Assembly (NCBI GenBank): GCA_050246475.1
Contig: JBFWVZ010000007.1
Span: forward strand, 58,678-122,677
DNA length: 64,000 bases
DNA from: CADEEL01 sp050246475
GTDB taxonomy: Bacteria; Pseudomonadota; Alphaproteobacteria; Caulobacterales; Aquidulcibacteraceae
Reading direction: 5' to 3'
This document shows positions 9,681-18,420 of this stretch, piece after piece. The notes below the pieces were generated by a model, which saw nothing but the letters and a program-made list of their open reading frames with translations, had not been told where the DNA came from and did not search any database. Positions within the stretch are counted from its first letter, which is position 1, and each line of letters starts with the position of its first letter. A program made the position numbers and the translations under genes.

Positions 9681-10468
9681 CTCGCGCGGCGAAACCGCGT
9701 GCCGGCAGGCGGCGGGTCGTTCGGCGGTCCAGCAAAGCATTGCGCGAGCGACATCCACTCCTCGGCCGCCGGTCCTTTGACGATGAGTTTGGTGTCGCCG
9801 ACATTGCGCGTCTGCGTGACGACCTGACAAAATTCGAGAGCGCTGCCGGCGACGACATGGTCATCGCTTGGCGCATTCCATTCCCAAAGCGCGCCCGAAG
9901 GGGCGGTGAGCCTCACATAGGGGGCAGGCTCAGGCGGCTTGCGGCGGCGATTGGCGAAGGTCCATCCAAACGTGCTGACGCCGAGATGGGCGATGTTGCG
10001 CAAACGGTCGGCTTCGGCACGCTGCGCGCCAAAATGATCGAACACTTCGTGGGCGTGCGCCCAGGTCTCCATTTGCCGCGCTGTGATGGAGGAGCGCGCG
10101 CTCATGTCTGGGCCGAACCATTTGAGACGCAGTTTTGGATCTGCGCCGCGAAACGCGTCGGCGGTCTTGCGCGCGAAGTCGAGCCATGTCGTGCGCAACG
10201 CCGGTCCTTCGAGGCCAGCGAGCCAGTCTGTCTCGAATGCGCGAAGACTGGGGGCCGCCTGGGTGCGCGCCATGAAGTCCAGCACGCCCGCTTCGTCGGT
10301 CAGCGACAGATGCGCCCCGTAATTCCAGGTGTGCAGATGCTGGAGGACCGCATTGACGCTCCAGTCCTTGAACTGGGTCTTCTCGCCGTAGCGCGCGGGC
10401 TCGAGGTCGGCGACGAGCGCGCCCAGCGCCTCGGTTTCAGCCAGAAAGTCGTCGGCTTCGCTGATCAA
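9677..10468 (-). CDS. TIGR03084-like DinB/maleylpyruvate-isomerase-fold metal-binding protein
   Basis: This protein of about 263 residues has the helical DinB-type fold with a candidate metal site: HLH near residue 45 and ETWAHAHEVFD near 133. Its C-terminal half has strands like the second domain of TIGR03084 proteins. Those proteins are widespread in lipid- and steroid-degrading bacteria but have no firm function; thiol-dependent isomerase activity is known only for distant relatives. The start is a TTG at 10468 preceded by GGGGGAGG at five bases, better than the longer frame from 10513, which would run into the operator. It converges on the acyl-CoA ligase gene and diverges from metK. Confidence 0.75.
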   Translation of the reverse strand: MISEADDFLAETEALGALVADLEPARYGEKTQFKDWSVNAVLQHLHTWNYGAHLSLTDEAGVLDFMARTQAAPSLRAFETDWLAGLEGPALRTTWLDFARKTADAFRGADPKLRLKWFGPDMSARSSITARQMETWAHAHEVFDHFGAQRAEADRLRNIAHLGVSTFGWTFANRRRKPPEPAPYVRLTAPSGALWEWNAPSDDHVVAGSALEFCQVVTQTRNVGDTKLIVKGPAAEEWMSLAQCFAGPPNDPPPAGTRFRRAS

Positions 10469-10517
10469 GACCGCCTCCCCCTCAATCCTGGGCCATTGAC
10501 AGCGCCCACACAAGCCT

Positions 10518-10533
10518 ATTGAGATACCTCAAT
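10518..10533. promoter_or_regulatory. Operator candidate in the metK divergent gap
   Basis: ATTGAG-ATAC-CTCAAT is a perfect 6-4-6 inverted repeat, the cleanest of the set. It sits 25 bases before the metK ATG and 50 bases from the divergent TTG start, so it could repress both directions. Confidence 0.55.
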
Positions 10534-10557
10534 TATCGAGCATAAGGACGAGCAGCA

Positions 10558-11742
10558 ATGGGTGCGCGGCGCGGGAGCTACATCTTCACCAGCGAGAGCG
10601 TTTCGGAGGGCCATCCGGACAAGGTGGCGGACCGGATTTCCGACACCGTGGTCGACGCATTCCTATCCGTCGAGCCGGAGGCGCGGGTCGCATGCGAAAC
10701 GCTTGTCACAACCCAACGCATCATTCTCGCGGGCGAAGTGCGCGCTCATGAAGACCGCATGAAGGATTTGATCGACGGGCTGGAGGACAAGGTTCGCGCC
10801 GCGGTCAAAGACATCGGCTACCACCAAAAGGGCTTTCACTGGGCGACCGCGGACTATGAATGCCATTTGCACGCACAGTCCGACGACATTGCGATCGGCG
10901 TCGACGCCGCCGGCAACAAGGATGAGGGCGCGGGCGACCAGGGCATCATGTTCGGCTACGCGACGAACGAAACGCCGGAGCTCATGCCCGCGACGCTGCA
11001 ATATTCGCACAATATCCTGAAGGCGCTGGCGAAGGCGCGCCATTCGGGCGAACGCAGCGAGCTTGAGCCGGACGCGAAGAGCCAAGTCACGCTTGTCTAT
11101 GAGAACGGCAAGCCAGTGCGGGCGACCTCAATCGTCGTCTCAACGCAACACAAGGATGGGCTCACCCCGCGCGATGTGCATGCGCTGATCGAGCCCTACG
11201 TGCGCGACGTTTTTCCTGCGGGTTTCATCAATGATGAAACCGAGTGGCATGTGAACCCGACGGGCAATTTCGTCATTGGCGGGCCGGACGGCGATGCAGG
11301 GCTCACGGGCCGCAAGATCATTGTGGACACCTATGGCGGCGCGGCCCCGCATGGCGGCGGCGCTTTCTCCGGCAAGGATCCGACAAAGGTCGATCGCTCG
11401 GCGGCTTATGCGTGCCGCTATCTGGCGAAGAACGTCGTGGCGGCGGGGCTTGCGGAGAAGTGCACGATCCAGATCAGCTATGCGATCGGCGTCTCCAAGC
11501 CGCTTTCGTTTTACGTCGATCTGCACGACAACGGAGAGGTCGATCCCGCGAAGCTCGAAAAAATTCTGCCGGAGATGATCGGCGGCGCGACGCCGCGCGC
11601 CATCCGCGAGCATCTGAATCTCAATCAACCGATCTATGCACGCACGGCGGCCTACGGACACTTCGGGCGTGCGCCCGATAATGAAGGCGGCTTCACATGG
11701 GAGCGCACCGACCTCGTCGATGCGTTGCGTCGCGCGGCATAG
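10558..11742 (+). CDS. metK: S-adenosylmethionine synthetase
   Basis: This enzyme makes S-adenosylmethionine from methionine and ATP. The 394-residue length is normal. Family motifs are clear: GHPDKVADRISD near residue 19, GAGDQGIMFGYATNE near 124, DGDAGLTGRKIIVDTYGG near 243-260 and the glycine-rich GGGAFSGKDPTKVDRSAAY near 265. It looks fully functional. What is odd is the setting: metK is usually a lone housekeeping gene, yet here it lies inside a catabolic cluster, behind the same inverted-repeat operator as the dehydrogenase genes. It may be a second, inducible copy serving a SAM-dependent step, or simply the only copy; the window cannot decide. Confidence 0.95.
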   Translation: MGARRGSYIFTSESVSEGHPDKVADRISDTVVDAFLSVEPEARVACETLVTTQRIILAGEVRAHEDRMKDLIDGLEDKVRAAVKDIGYHQKGFHWATADYECHLHAQSDDIAIGVDAAGNKDEGAGDQGIMFGYATNETPELMPATLQYSHNILKALAKARHSGERSELEPDAKSQVTLVYENGKPVRATSIVVSTQHKDGLTPRDVHALIEPYVRDVFPAGFINDETEWHVNPTGNFVIGGPDGDAGLTGRKIIVDTYGGAAPHGGGAFSGKDPTKVDRSAAYACRYLAKNVVAAGLAEKCTIQISYAIGVSKPLSFYVDLHDNGEVDPAKLEKILPEMIGGATPRAIREHLNLNQPIYARTAAYGHFGRAPDNEGGFTWERTDLVDALRRAA

Positions 11743-11760
11743 TGCGCATGGAGGACGGTC

Positions 11761-12456
11761 GTGCATGCCATTGACTTGCCCGAATGGGCTGTGACGCGCG
11801 GCCGGGCCTTGCGGCCGCTGCAAGCGCTCAACCCGGAAACGACCGCTCTTTTGGTCGTCGACATGCAGAACTTCTTTCTCGACGGGTCGCAGCCGCTCTC
11901 CTCCCCTCACACGAACGAGCTCGTCAAAAACGTCAACAGACTCTCGGCAGCCCTGCGCCAAGTCGGCGGTGAGGTCGTTTGGATTCGTCACAGCTTTGCA
12001 GCGCAAAGGCCGCCCGAGCAGCGTCGCGCCGGCGATGTCGGCGCATCCTTGCATGCCGAACTTCTTCCAGGGCGGCCCGCCTTTGAGTTGCATCCGGACC
12101 TTGGCGTTTGGGACACGGATCGTCAGACCGTGAAAACCACCGCAAGCGTCTTCCACCCCAGGTCAGGCAGCGACCTTCTTGACGCCTTGAGGGCCAAGGG
12201 CATCGACACGGTGATTGTCGCAGGCGTGGTGACCAACGGATGTTGCGAGACGACCGCTCGCGATGCGGCCCAGCATGGGCTCCGCGTCCTTTTCGCAGCC
12301 GACGGCACGTCTGCATTGACAGATGCGGAACACAACGCCGCTCTTTTGAACTTGATGCTCTGGTTTGCGGACGTCCGCCCTGTTGATGAGTTGATTGCAT
12401 TCATCGAGAGCGGTGCGCATCGGGCGCCTAAGGCAGCAGGACAGTCGAACCCGTAA
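11761..12456 (+). CDS. Isochorismatase-family cysteine hydrolase
   Basis: This 231-residue protein has the isochorismatase fold and its catalytic triad: Asp in LLVVDMQN near residue 34, Lys in VKTTASVF near 123, and Cys in VTNGCCETTARDA near 160. Family members hydrolyse vinyl ethers, N-carbamoyl compounds or amides. The GTG start at 11761 has GGAGG upstream. It begins 18 bases after metK on the same strand, so the two are probably co-transcribed. Its last 29 bases overlap the convergent quinone reductase gene. Confidence 0.88.
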   Translation: MHAIDLPEWAVTRGRALRPLQALNPETTALLVVDMQNFFLDGSQPLSSPHTNELVKNVNRLSAALRQVGGEVVWIRHSFAAQRPPEQRRAGDVGASLHAELLPGRPAFELHPDLGVWDTDRQTVKTTASVFHPRSGSDLLDALRAKGIDTVIVAGVVTNGCCETTARDAAQHGLRVLFAADGTSALTDAEHNAALLNLMLWFADVRPVDELIAFIESGAHRAPKAAGQSNP

Positions 12457-13399
12457 GCTGGCGCGCCTCAAGCGCGGTGTGTGCGACAGCCGCGTCGCGC
12501 AGCGGAAACGTGCGCGGCGGATCAATCTTCACGCCGCCCGACGCGACGACGTCAAAGAGCGCCTGCGCGCTGGCGCGCAACTCCTCGCTGCTCTCTGTGT
12601 AGGTGCGAATGCCTGGCCGAGTGACATAGAGCGAGCCTTTCGTGGCCAAGCTCTGCACGTCGAGCGGCGGAATAGGCCCTGACGCAGCGCCGTACGCGGC
12701 CAAGAGCCCGCGCGGCGCGAGACAGTCGAGCGACCGAGCAAATGTGGCGAGCCCGACGCCATCATAGACGACCGAAACCCCTCGCCCACTTGTGATCTCG
12801 CGCACGCGCGCAACGAAATCTTCTCGGTCGAGAACAATGACATGGTCGCACCCGGCGCGTTCGGCGATCGCCTTCTTTGGCGCGCTGCCGACCGTGCCGA
12901 TGACGGTTGCGCCGAGGTGCTTAGCCCATTGGCACAGGATTTGACCGACGCCGCCGGCGGCGGCGTGCGCAAGGATGAAATCGCCGCTTTTCACCTTAAA
13001 GGTGCGCTTGAGCAGATATTCAGCGGTCATGCCCTTCAGCATCATGCTGGCGGCGGCGCGCGCATCAATTGCAAGCGGAAGCTTGATGAGGCGGTTTGCG
13101 GGTCGGATCACGCGTTCCGCGTATGCGCCTGCAGGGTCAATGTAGGCGACAAGGTCGCCGGGCGCGCAATCCGCGACGCCCTCGCCGACTTCTTCGACGA
13201 CGCCCGCGCCTTCATGGCCCGGCACAAAAGGAAGACGGTTCTGATAGCGGCCCGACCGCAAATAGACGTCGAGAAAATTGAGGCCGATGGCTTGGTTGCG
13301 GACAAGGGCCTCGCCGCGTCCAGGTGCGGCGTCTTTTGTTTTGGTCCATCGCAGCACCTCTGGGCCGCCAAACGCTTCAACGCGGATCTCGTGCGTCAT
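12428..13399 (-). CDS. NADPH:quinone reductase-like zinc-independent oxidoreductase
   Basis: This 323-residue MDR protein is closest in pattern to QorA-type quinone reductases: the N-terminal PGRGEALVRNQAIGLNFLDVYLR, the conserved GHEGAGVVEEVG, and the NADPH-binding AAAGGVGQILCQWAK near residue 143. No zinc ligands are seen. It would reduce quinones or alpha,beta-unsaturated carbonyls. It is the second enzyme of this type in the cluster (the other is at 5611-6612). It lies downstream of the enoyl-CoA hydratase gene with a short gap, and both may share a transcript. Confidence 0.9.
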   Translation of the reverse strand: MTHEIRVEAFGGPEVLRWTKTKDAAPGRGEALVRNQAIGLNFLDVYLRSGRYQNRLPFVPGHEGAGVVEEVGEGVADCAPGDLVAYIDPAGAYAERVIRPANRLIKLPLAIDARAAASMMLKGMTAEYLLKRTFKVKSGDFILAHAAAGGVGQILCQWAKHLGATVIGTVGSAPKKAIAERAGCDHVIVLDREDFVARVREITSGRGVSVVYDGVGLATFARSLDCLAPRGLLAAYGAASGPIPPLDVQSLATKGSLYVTRPGIRTYTESSEELRASAQALFDVVASGGVKIDPPRTFPLRDAAVAHTALEARQLTGSTVLLP

Positions 13400-13450
13400 C
13401 AGATTCTCTTTCGTGAGACAGTCTGCGCCAATGCGGCAAGGCGAGACGGC

Positions 13451-14245
13451 TTAGGACTTGCGGAGTCTGCCGGTCCAGGTCGGCGTGCGCTTCTCAGCGA
13501 ATGCGCGCAATCCCTCCTGAAAGTCCTCGGTCTCGGCGATGTCTTTGCCGAGCGTGCGCGAGCGCGCCCACAATTCCTCTTCGGTCTCGTCCGCCGCCGA
13601 ACGCGCGATGGCGAGGCTTCGCTGCACCGCAATGGGCGCGCTGAGCACGATGCGCTCTGCGAGGCGCAGAGCCTCGGTTTTGGCGTCGCCGGCGGCGGAG
13701 AGGCGGTTGACGAGACCTGCGTCGTAGGCGCGCTGCGCTGAAATTGGCTCGCCCGTTGCGATCATCTCGAAGGCGAGCGCGCGCGGGATGACACGCGGCA
13801 GCCGAAAGACGCCGCCCGCGCCGGCAAAGACGCCGCGGCGCACCTCGGGCAACCCGAAGCTCGCATTTTGCCCCGCCACAATCATGTCGCACGCCAAGCA
13901 GAGCTCTAAGCCGCCGCCCAGCGCCCTCCCCTCGACGACGGCGATCCAGGGTTTTGTGCGCGGCGCGCGTATGAAGCCCGCAAAACCGCCTGTCTTGGTC
14001 GAGAGCTTGGCGGCCTCGCCGCGCGCGAGGACTTTGAGATCAGCGCCGGCGGAGAACGACGTGTCTCCCGCGGCGCTTAGCAAAATCACGCGGGCGTCAG
14101 GATCGGCTTCCGCGTTCGCGACTTCTTCCGCAAAAGCCTGCGCCATCTCGACATTGAATGCGTTGTGCGCCTCGGGCCGATTGAGTTCGATGAGACGCAC
14201 ATGCTGTTGGGGCGTCTCTATCCGCAGCGTTGTCGTCATTGCCAT
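13451..14245 (-). CDS. Enoyl-CoA hydratase/isomerase family protein
   Basis: This 264-residue crotonase-fold protein carries the oxyanion-hole segment FSAGADLKVL near residue 65 and the active-site regions GRALGGGLELCLACD near 108 and FGLPEVRRGVFAG near 130. The Glu in LPEVRRG is the likely catalytic acid. It would hydrate or isomerise an enoyl-CoA during side-chain or ring degradation, in line with the acyl-CoA ligase upstream. It is divergent from the SDR at 14414. Confidence 0.9.
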   Translation of the reverse strand: MAMTTTLRIETPQQHVRLIELNRPEAHNAFNVEMAQAFAEEVANAEADPDARVILLSAAGDTSFSAGADLKVLARGEAAKLSTKTGGFAGFIRAPRTKPWIAVVEGRALGGGLELCLACDMIVAGQNASFGLPEVRRGVFAGAGGVFRLPRVIPRALAFEMIATGEPISAQRAYDAGLVNRLSAAGDAKTEALRLAERIVLSAPIAVQRSLAIARSAADETEEELWARSRTLGKDIAETEDFQEGLRAFAEKRTPTWTGRLRKS

Positions 14246-14413
14246 CCATCAACTGAACACACGCCTGCATACGCAAGCGCCGAGCTTCTGCTTTTGTTGC
14301 GGCAACTGAAAGCAACGCCCGCTTCTTCTGACCTTGAAAACGGTTAGACGAATGCCCCGTAAAGAGATACCCCTTTGGGCCCAAGTGCGCAAAATGGCTT
14401 GAAGGAAGTCGAC

Positions 14414-15397
14414 ATGAGCGAGTCCGGGCGGGCGTTGTCGGGCAAGCGGGCGGTCGTGACGGGGTCTTCGCAGGGCATGGGCCTGGAGATCGCCAGGCTC
14501 CTTGCCAGCGAAGGGGCCAATGTTGTGCTCAATGCCCGTGGAAGCGCCGGCGCCGATGATGTCGAAGCGGCTGCCCGTGCGATCGACGCGGAAGGGATTG
14601 GACGGGCGATCGCACGGCGTGGACCAGTGAACGATGTGGGCTTCGCCGAGGAGCTGATCAACGCCTGCGTGGAGACGTTTGGCGGCATAGACATTCTGGT
14701 GAACAATGCGGGCATCACGGGCGGTTCGCAATTCTCTGCGGTTGACACAGTGCCGCTCGAGCGTTGGCGCGATGTGCTCGACGTAAATCTGAATGGGAGT
14801 TTCTACACGTCGCGGTTCGCAGCCCCGCACATGCGCAAGCAGCGCTGGGGGCGCATCATTCATTGTGTGTCGGGGGCCGCTTTCGGCAGCATTGGAGGGT
14901 CGTGTTACGCAGCATCAAAAGGCGGACTTGTGTCGCTCACATACGCAATGGCCGCCGACCTCGGGATGTTTGGCGTCACGGTCAATTGCTATGCTCCGCA
15001 GGCGCGTTCGCGCTTGAGCGATGCTTCCCCGGAGGGATTTGAGTCGATGCTGAGAGCGCGATGGCGGCGCGGCTTCTGCGACGAGGCGGAGTATCAGTAC
15101 TGCAAGGGCTTTCCCGGGCCAGAGGGCGTAGCGCCATGGATTGGGTATCTGTGCCTCGAGGAAGCGTCCTACATCAACGGGCGCGTATTCGCAGTCGAAG
15201 GGCGGCGCATTGGCCTTCATGCGGCGCCGCGCGAGGAGCGCATTCTGTGGCGGCAGCCCGAGACCGATCAGCCCTGGAGATTGCAGAGCTTGCGCGCTAT
15301 CGCGAGACAGGCGTTTCCGATTGAAAATCGGTGGCCAAAGCGTGAGGAGGCGGAACTCCAGGCCACGCTGGCGGAAACAGACTTTGTCTTTAGCTGA
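14414..15397 (+). CDS. Short-chain dehydrogenase/reductase with C-terminal extension
   Basis: This is a classical SDR with cofactor motif TGSSQGMG near residue 16, NNAG near 95, and the catalytic Ser-Tyr-Lys set in VSGAAFGSIGGSCYAASKGG. The ATG at 14414 follows GAAGGAAG and gives 327 residues. That is about 70 more than the usual 250; the extra part lies after the substrate-binding loop and contains no recognised domain. The loop reads CYAPQARSRLS rather than the usual PGxxxT, so the substrate pocket may be unusual. A truncated relative lies at 17134-17253. Confidence 0.85.
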   Translation: MSESGRALSGKRAVVTGSSQGMGLEIARLLASEGANVVLNARGSAGADDVEAAARAIDAEGIGRAIARRGPVNDVGFAEELINACVETFGGIDILVNNAGITGGSQFSAVDTVPLERWRDVLDVNLNGSFYTSRFAAPHMRKQRWGRIIHCVSGAAFGSIGGSCYAASKGGLVSLTYAMAADLGMFGVTVNCYAPQARSRLSDASPEGFESMLRARWRRGFCDEAEYQYCKGFPGPEGVAPWIGYLCLEEASYINGRVFAVEGRRIGLHAAPREERILWRQPETDQPWRLQSLRAIARQAFPIENRWPKREEAELQATLAETDFVFS

Positions 15398-15549
15398 TGT
15401 GAAGAGTTGGCGCGCCCGGAACGCACTTGTGTTTTCATTGCTTGAAGCGCGAAGTCGCCGCAGTTCGCCCCCCTTCAACCCGCTATGGATGCAGTGACGA
15501 CGATGCGGCGCTGCGCGAGCCGCCGCGCAGCGCCGCTCGGCACATACAG

Positions 15550-16800
15550 TCAGGCGTCCGTGGTTTGAATTTTCACGCCGTAAAGCTTTTCGGCATTGCG
15601 GTAGATGATCTTCGCCTTGTTTTCCGCGCTCAAGTTCTTGCACACGGAATCCGCATACTCCCAAGCGTTCTTGAAACGCGATTCCGCGTGCGGATAGATC
15701 GAGGTTGGGTGCGGAAAATCCGTTTCGAAAAGCAGCTTATCGGGACCAAAATACGCGACGAACTGGTCCACGTTCATGTGCTCTTCGCAATAGATCGTCA
15801 TGTAGATTTGGTCGTTGAACATTTCGAGCGGCGTGCGCTTGAATTGGCGCTTGCGTTGTTCGGCGGGCATCATTTCGTGCCATTGGAACATCATCACCTG
15901 GACGAGAAACGGCGCCCAACCGCAGCCGCTTTCCACCGAAACGTATTTGATCTTCGGATATTTCTCGAGGTGGCCGGAGAGAATGAGGTTTAGCACGTCG
16001 AGCTGATTGTTGAGGAAGTTGTTCAGGGCTGCATATATCGCCATAGGCCCGTTCAAGCTGCCGTCTGGATAAAGGACGGTTTTGTCTTCGCACCACGCCT
16101 TCTGAAGCTCGCCTTCGAAGCTGCCTGAGCCGATGTGAAAGTTCACGGGAATTTCGAGATCTTGCACAGCCTCCCAGAATGGCGCCCAAGCGGCGTTTAC
16201 GAGAGTCGGCTGGCCGAAATCACTGGGTTTGTCCGACATGGCGATGCCGGTGAGGCCTAGCTTCTTGATCCGGTGCAATTCCTTGACTGACGCATCGATG
16301 TCCCACAACGGCAGCGCGCCTTGCGGCAGAAGGCGGTTGCGGCTTCGACTTTGAAGCTCGGCGAGCGCATCATTGTACGTCTGCACGTGCCACAAACGCA
16401 GCTCGTGATCGTCCGGAAACACGCGCATCAGAGCCTGCCCGCCAAAGCCGATCACGTTTGGATAGACGATCTGCGCGCCGATGCCGGCGTTGTTCATGTA
16501 GTCTAGCGTGTGTTCGGGGATCGAGACCGCTGGCGCCATCTCGTCGTAGCGCGGCACTGTGAAGGTGCCGAGCATTTTGGTCATGTCCTTCTTGACGACT
16601 GCTGGGCCGATCATCGCGACCTGATGATCGCCCACGAACCAGCCCTGCGAATTGTCCGGCTTGTCCTTCACTTCGAAGACCTTGCCCTTGTACTTGCTGG
16701 GCGCCTTTTCCGACCAAAGCGTCGGCGGCTCGGCCCAGTGCGTATCGACGTCGAAAATTGGCATCGCCTTGTTGGGAAAGCGAACGGGCTCGGTCTGCAT
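15550..16800 (-). CDS. Metal-dependent amidohydrolase (amidohydrolase_2 / decarboxylase-like)
   Basis: This 416-residue TIM-barrel protein has the DxDxHxxE opening motif (FDVDTHWAE, residues 16-24), a conserved metal His in NFHIGSG near 222 and the catalytic Asp in FETDFPHP near 361. This pattern is that of the ACMS decarboxylase / gamma-resorcylate decarboxylase branch, which contains both C-C hydrolases and decarboxylases. AGGAG lies a few bases before the ATG. Such genes recur in sterol, terpenoid and aromatic catabolic clusters. The precise reaction is not certain. Confidence 0.87.
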   Translation of the reverse strand: MQTEPVRFPNKAMPIFDVDTHWAEPPTLWSEKAPSKYKGKVFEVKDKPDNSQGWFVGDHQVAMIGPAVVKKDMTKMLGTFTVPRYDEMAPAVSIPEHTLDYMNNAGIGAQIVYPNVIGFGGQALMRVFPDDHELRLWHVQTYNDALAELQSRSRNRLLPQGALPLWDIDASVKELHRIKKLGLTGIAMSDKPSDFGQPTLVNAAWAPFWEAVQDLEIPVNFHIGSGSFEGELQKAWCEDKTVLYPDGSLNGPMAIYAALNNFLNNQLDVLNLILSGHLEKYPKIKYVSVESGCGWAPFLVQVMMFQWHEMMPAEQRKRQFKRTPLEMFNDQIYMTIYCEEHMNVDQFVAYFGPDKLLFETDFPHPTSIYPHAESRFKNAWEYADSVCKNLSAENKAKIIYRNAEKLYGVKIQTTDA

Positions 16801-16909
16801 ATCCGTCTCCTTGCCTGGTTCCTCAGGTGAGGACGCCGCAGCACGTGGCGGCGCGGCGCCGTCGACCTTTGCGCGCGATCCTGAGCGCCCGGCGGACCCG
16901 GCGCGCTCG

Positions 16910-16935
16910 AATACAGTTATTTATTATAATATTTG
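16910..16935. promoter_or_regulatory. AT-rich promoter region with a half-operator
   Basis: An AT-rich patch about 110 bases before the amidohydrolase start. On the minus strand it contains AACTGTATT, the right half of the operator at 8078-8093. The other half is degenerate, so membership in the set is doubtful. Confidence 0.3.
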
Positions 16936-17133
16936 AAATCGGCCTGCAAGCTGCTTTGCGTTTCGAATTGCTGGGCGCGACAGCGGGGCATCACGATGTG
17001 CTGAGCTATCCCAGAGGCTGACGTTCGATGGGACTTTTCCGCAATACGGACAACGGACTTTGCCCGTTCAATGGCTCCGGCAGCGACAACTGCAAAGAGC
17101 GGCTGGCGCTGGTGCGCAAATCTTCGGTGCTTT

Positions 17134-17253
17134 CCCCGCGTGTGCGCCTTCCCGGGTGAAGGGGCGCGCGATTTCGAACTCCATCCCTTGCGACGTGTCC
17201 GTCACTACTACGCGCCGGCCGCTTAGAGCCCCGCTCGCCGCCGCCTCGCTCAT
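17134..17253 (-). pseudogene. Truncated SDR gene fragment
   Basis: About 40 codons from an ATG at 17253 read like the start of an SDR and closely match the SDR at 14414: a MSE start, ALSGRRVVVT against ALSGKRAVVT, then SQGM and EIAR. The cofactor motif is damaged (TDTSQGM in place of TGSSQGM, and the last Gly is Glu). After TREGAHA the similarity stops and no other frame continues it. It looks like a decayed partial duplicate left between the amidohydrolase and the next SDR. Confidence 0.6.
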
Positions 17254-17348
17254 GCGCGCTTCGCGTCGGTCTGGTGGGAGGACGCAATTTGCCGCTAGAG
17301 CTGCAGGAGGCGCACGCGGCGACCCCATCTAATGGCGAAGGACATCGT

Positions 17349-18203
17349 ATGACGAAATCCTATGCTCATCTTCCCCCGCTCGCGGACGGCGGCGCTGTGG
17401 TGATCACGGGCGGCGCAAGCGGCATCGGCCTCGCCGCGGCGCACCGTTTTGCCGCGATGAACCTTCCGGTGCTGATTGGCGATCTTCCCGGAGAACGTTT
17501 GGACGCCGCCGAAGCTTCGCTGCGCGCTCAGGGCGCGCGCGTGACAGCGCTTCCAACCAATGTGAGCAAGTTCGCCGACTTGGAGCGATTGCGCGACGCC
17601 GCGCTAAACGCCTTCGGCCGCGTGAGCGTGCTGATGCTCAATGCAGGCATCGCGCTCAATCCGGGCGGGGCGTGGAAGAACCTCGACGCATGGAAGACAT
17701 TGATCGATGCGAACATGTGGGGTGTGATCCATGGCGCGCATGCGTTTCTCCCCGCGATGGTCGAAGCGCAAAGGCCGTCGTACGTCATCATCACGGGCTC
17801 GAAGCAAGGGATCACGACGCCGCCGGGCAACACCGCCTACAATGTGTCGAAGGCGGCGCTGAAGAGCTTCACCGAAGGCTTGCAGCACGAATTGCGCAAT
17901 ACGCCAGGCTGTCAGACAAGTGCTCACTTGCTGGTGCCGGGTTTCACTTACACGGGCATGATGACCGCGCGCATTCCGACAAAACCGCCTGGCGCTTGGA
18001 CGCCGGAGGAAGTGGTGGAGTTCATGCTAGAAAGCCTCGCCAAGAACGATTTCTACATCCTCTGCCCAGACAATGACGTCTCGCGCGCCGTCGACGAAAA
18101 ACGAATGGCGTGGGCCATGGGCGATCTGATTGAAAACCGCCCCGCCCTATCTCGCTGGCACGCTGACTGGAAAGAGAAGTTCGAGGTCTTCATGAAGGCA
18201 TGA
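17349..18203 (+). CDS. Short-chain dehydrogenase/reductase
   Basis: This SDR of 284 residues has TGGASGIGLAAAHRF near residue 23, LNAGIAL near 98, and the catalytic residues in ITGSKQG and AYNVSKAALKS. The ATG at 17349 follows GAAGGACA; the longer frame from 17274 has no good start. It would oxidise an alcohol or reduce a ketone. It closes the catabolic cluster: just after it the base composition drops and the accessory island begins. Confidence 0.92.
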   Translation: MTKSYAHLPPLADGGAVVITGGASGIGLAAAHRFAAMNLPVLIGDLPGERLDAAEASLRAQGARVTALPTNVSKFADLERLRDAALNAFGRVSVLMLNAGIALNPGGAWKNLDAWKTLIDANMWGVIHGAHAFLPAMVEAQRPSYVIITGSKQGITTPPGNTAYNVSKAALKSFTEGLQHELRNTPGCQTSAHLLVPGFTYTGMMTARIPTKPPGAWTPEEVVEFMLESLAKNDFYILCPDNDVSRAVDEKRMAWAMGDLIENRPALSRWHADWKEKFEVFMKA

Positions 18204-18420
18204 CAGCGCTCGGATCGAAGTCAGCTTCATCCCAGAAGCGGCCGTTCGCCCTGCTCCACCGCGAAACAGACATTGGAGGTCCGTTTTTCGCGATGAGCAG
18301 ACAGACACGGCTGAACACAGACTACCGCTTACCTCGGCGTCGCACCGCGATCGCTACAGTTCCGAAACTGAGCAGCGCACCGAATTGATCGACGAGGCCT
18401 CAGAGCTGCGTTTGGGACGG

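Noticed and set aside
17006..17287. 93-codon minus-strand frame overlapping the SDR fragment
   Set aside because: It is the out-of-frame shadow of the SDR fragment, rich in Arg and Ser.
18200..18388. 62-codon plus-strand frame at the island border
   Set aside because: No ribosome site or protein pattern.
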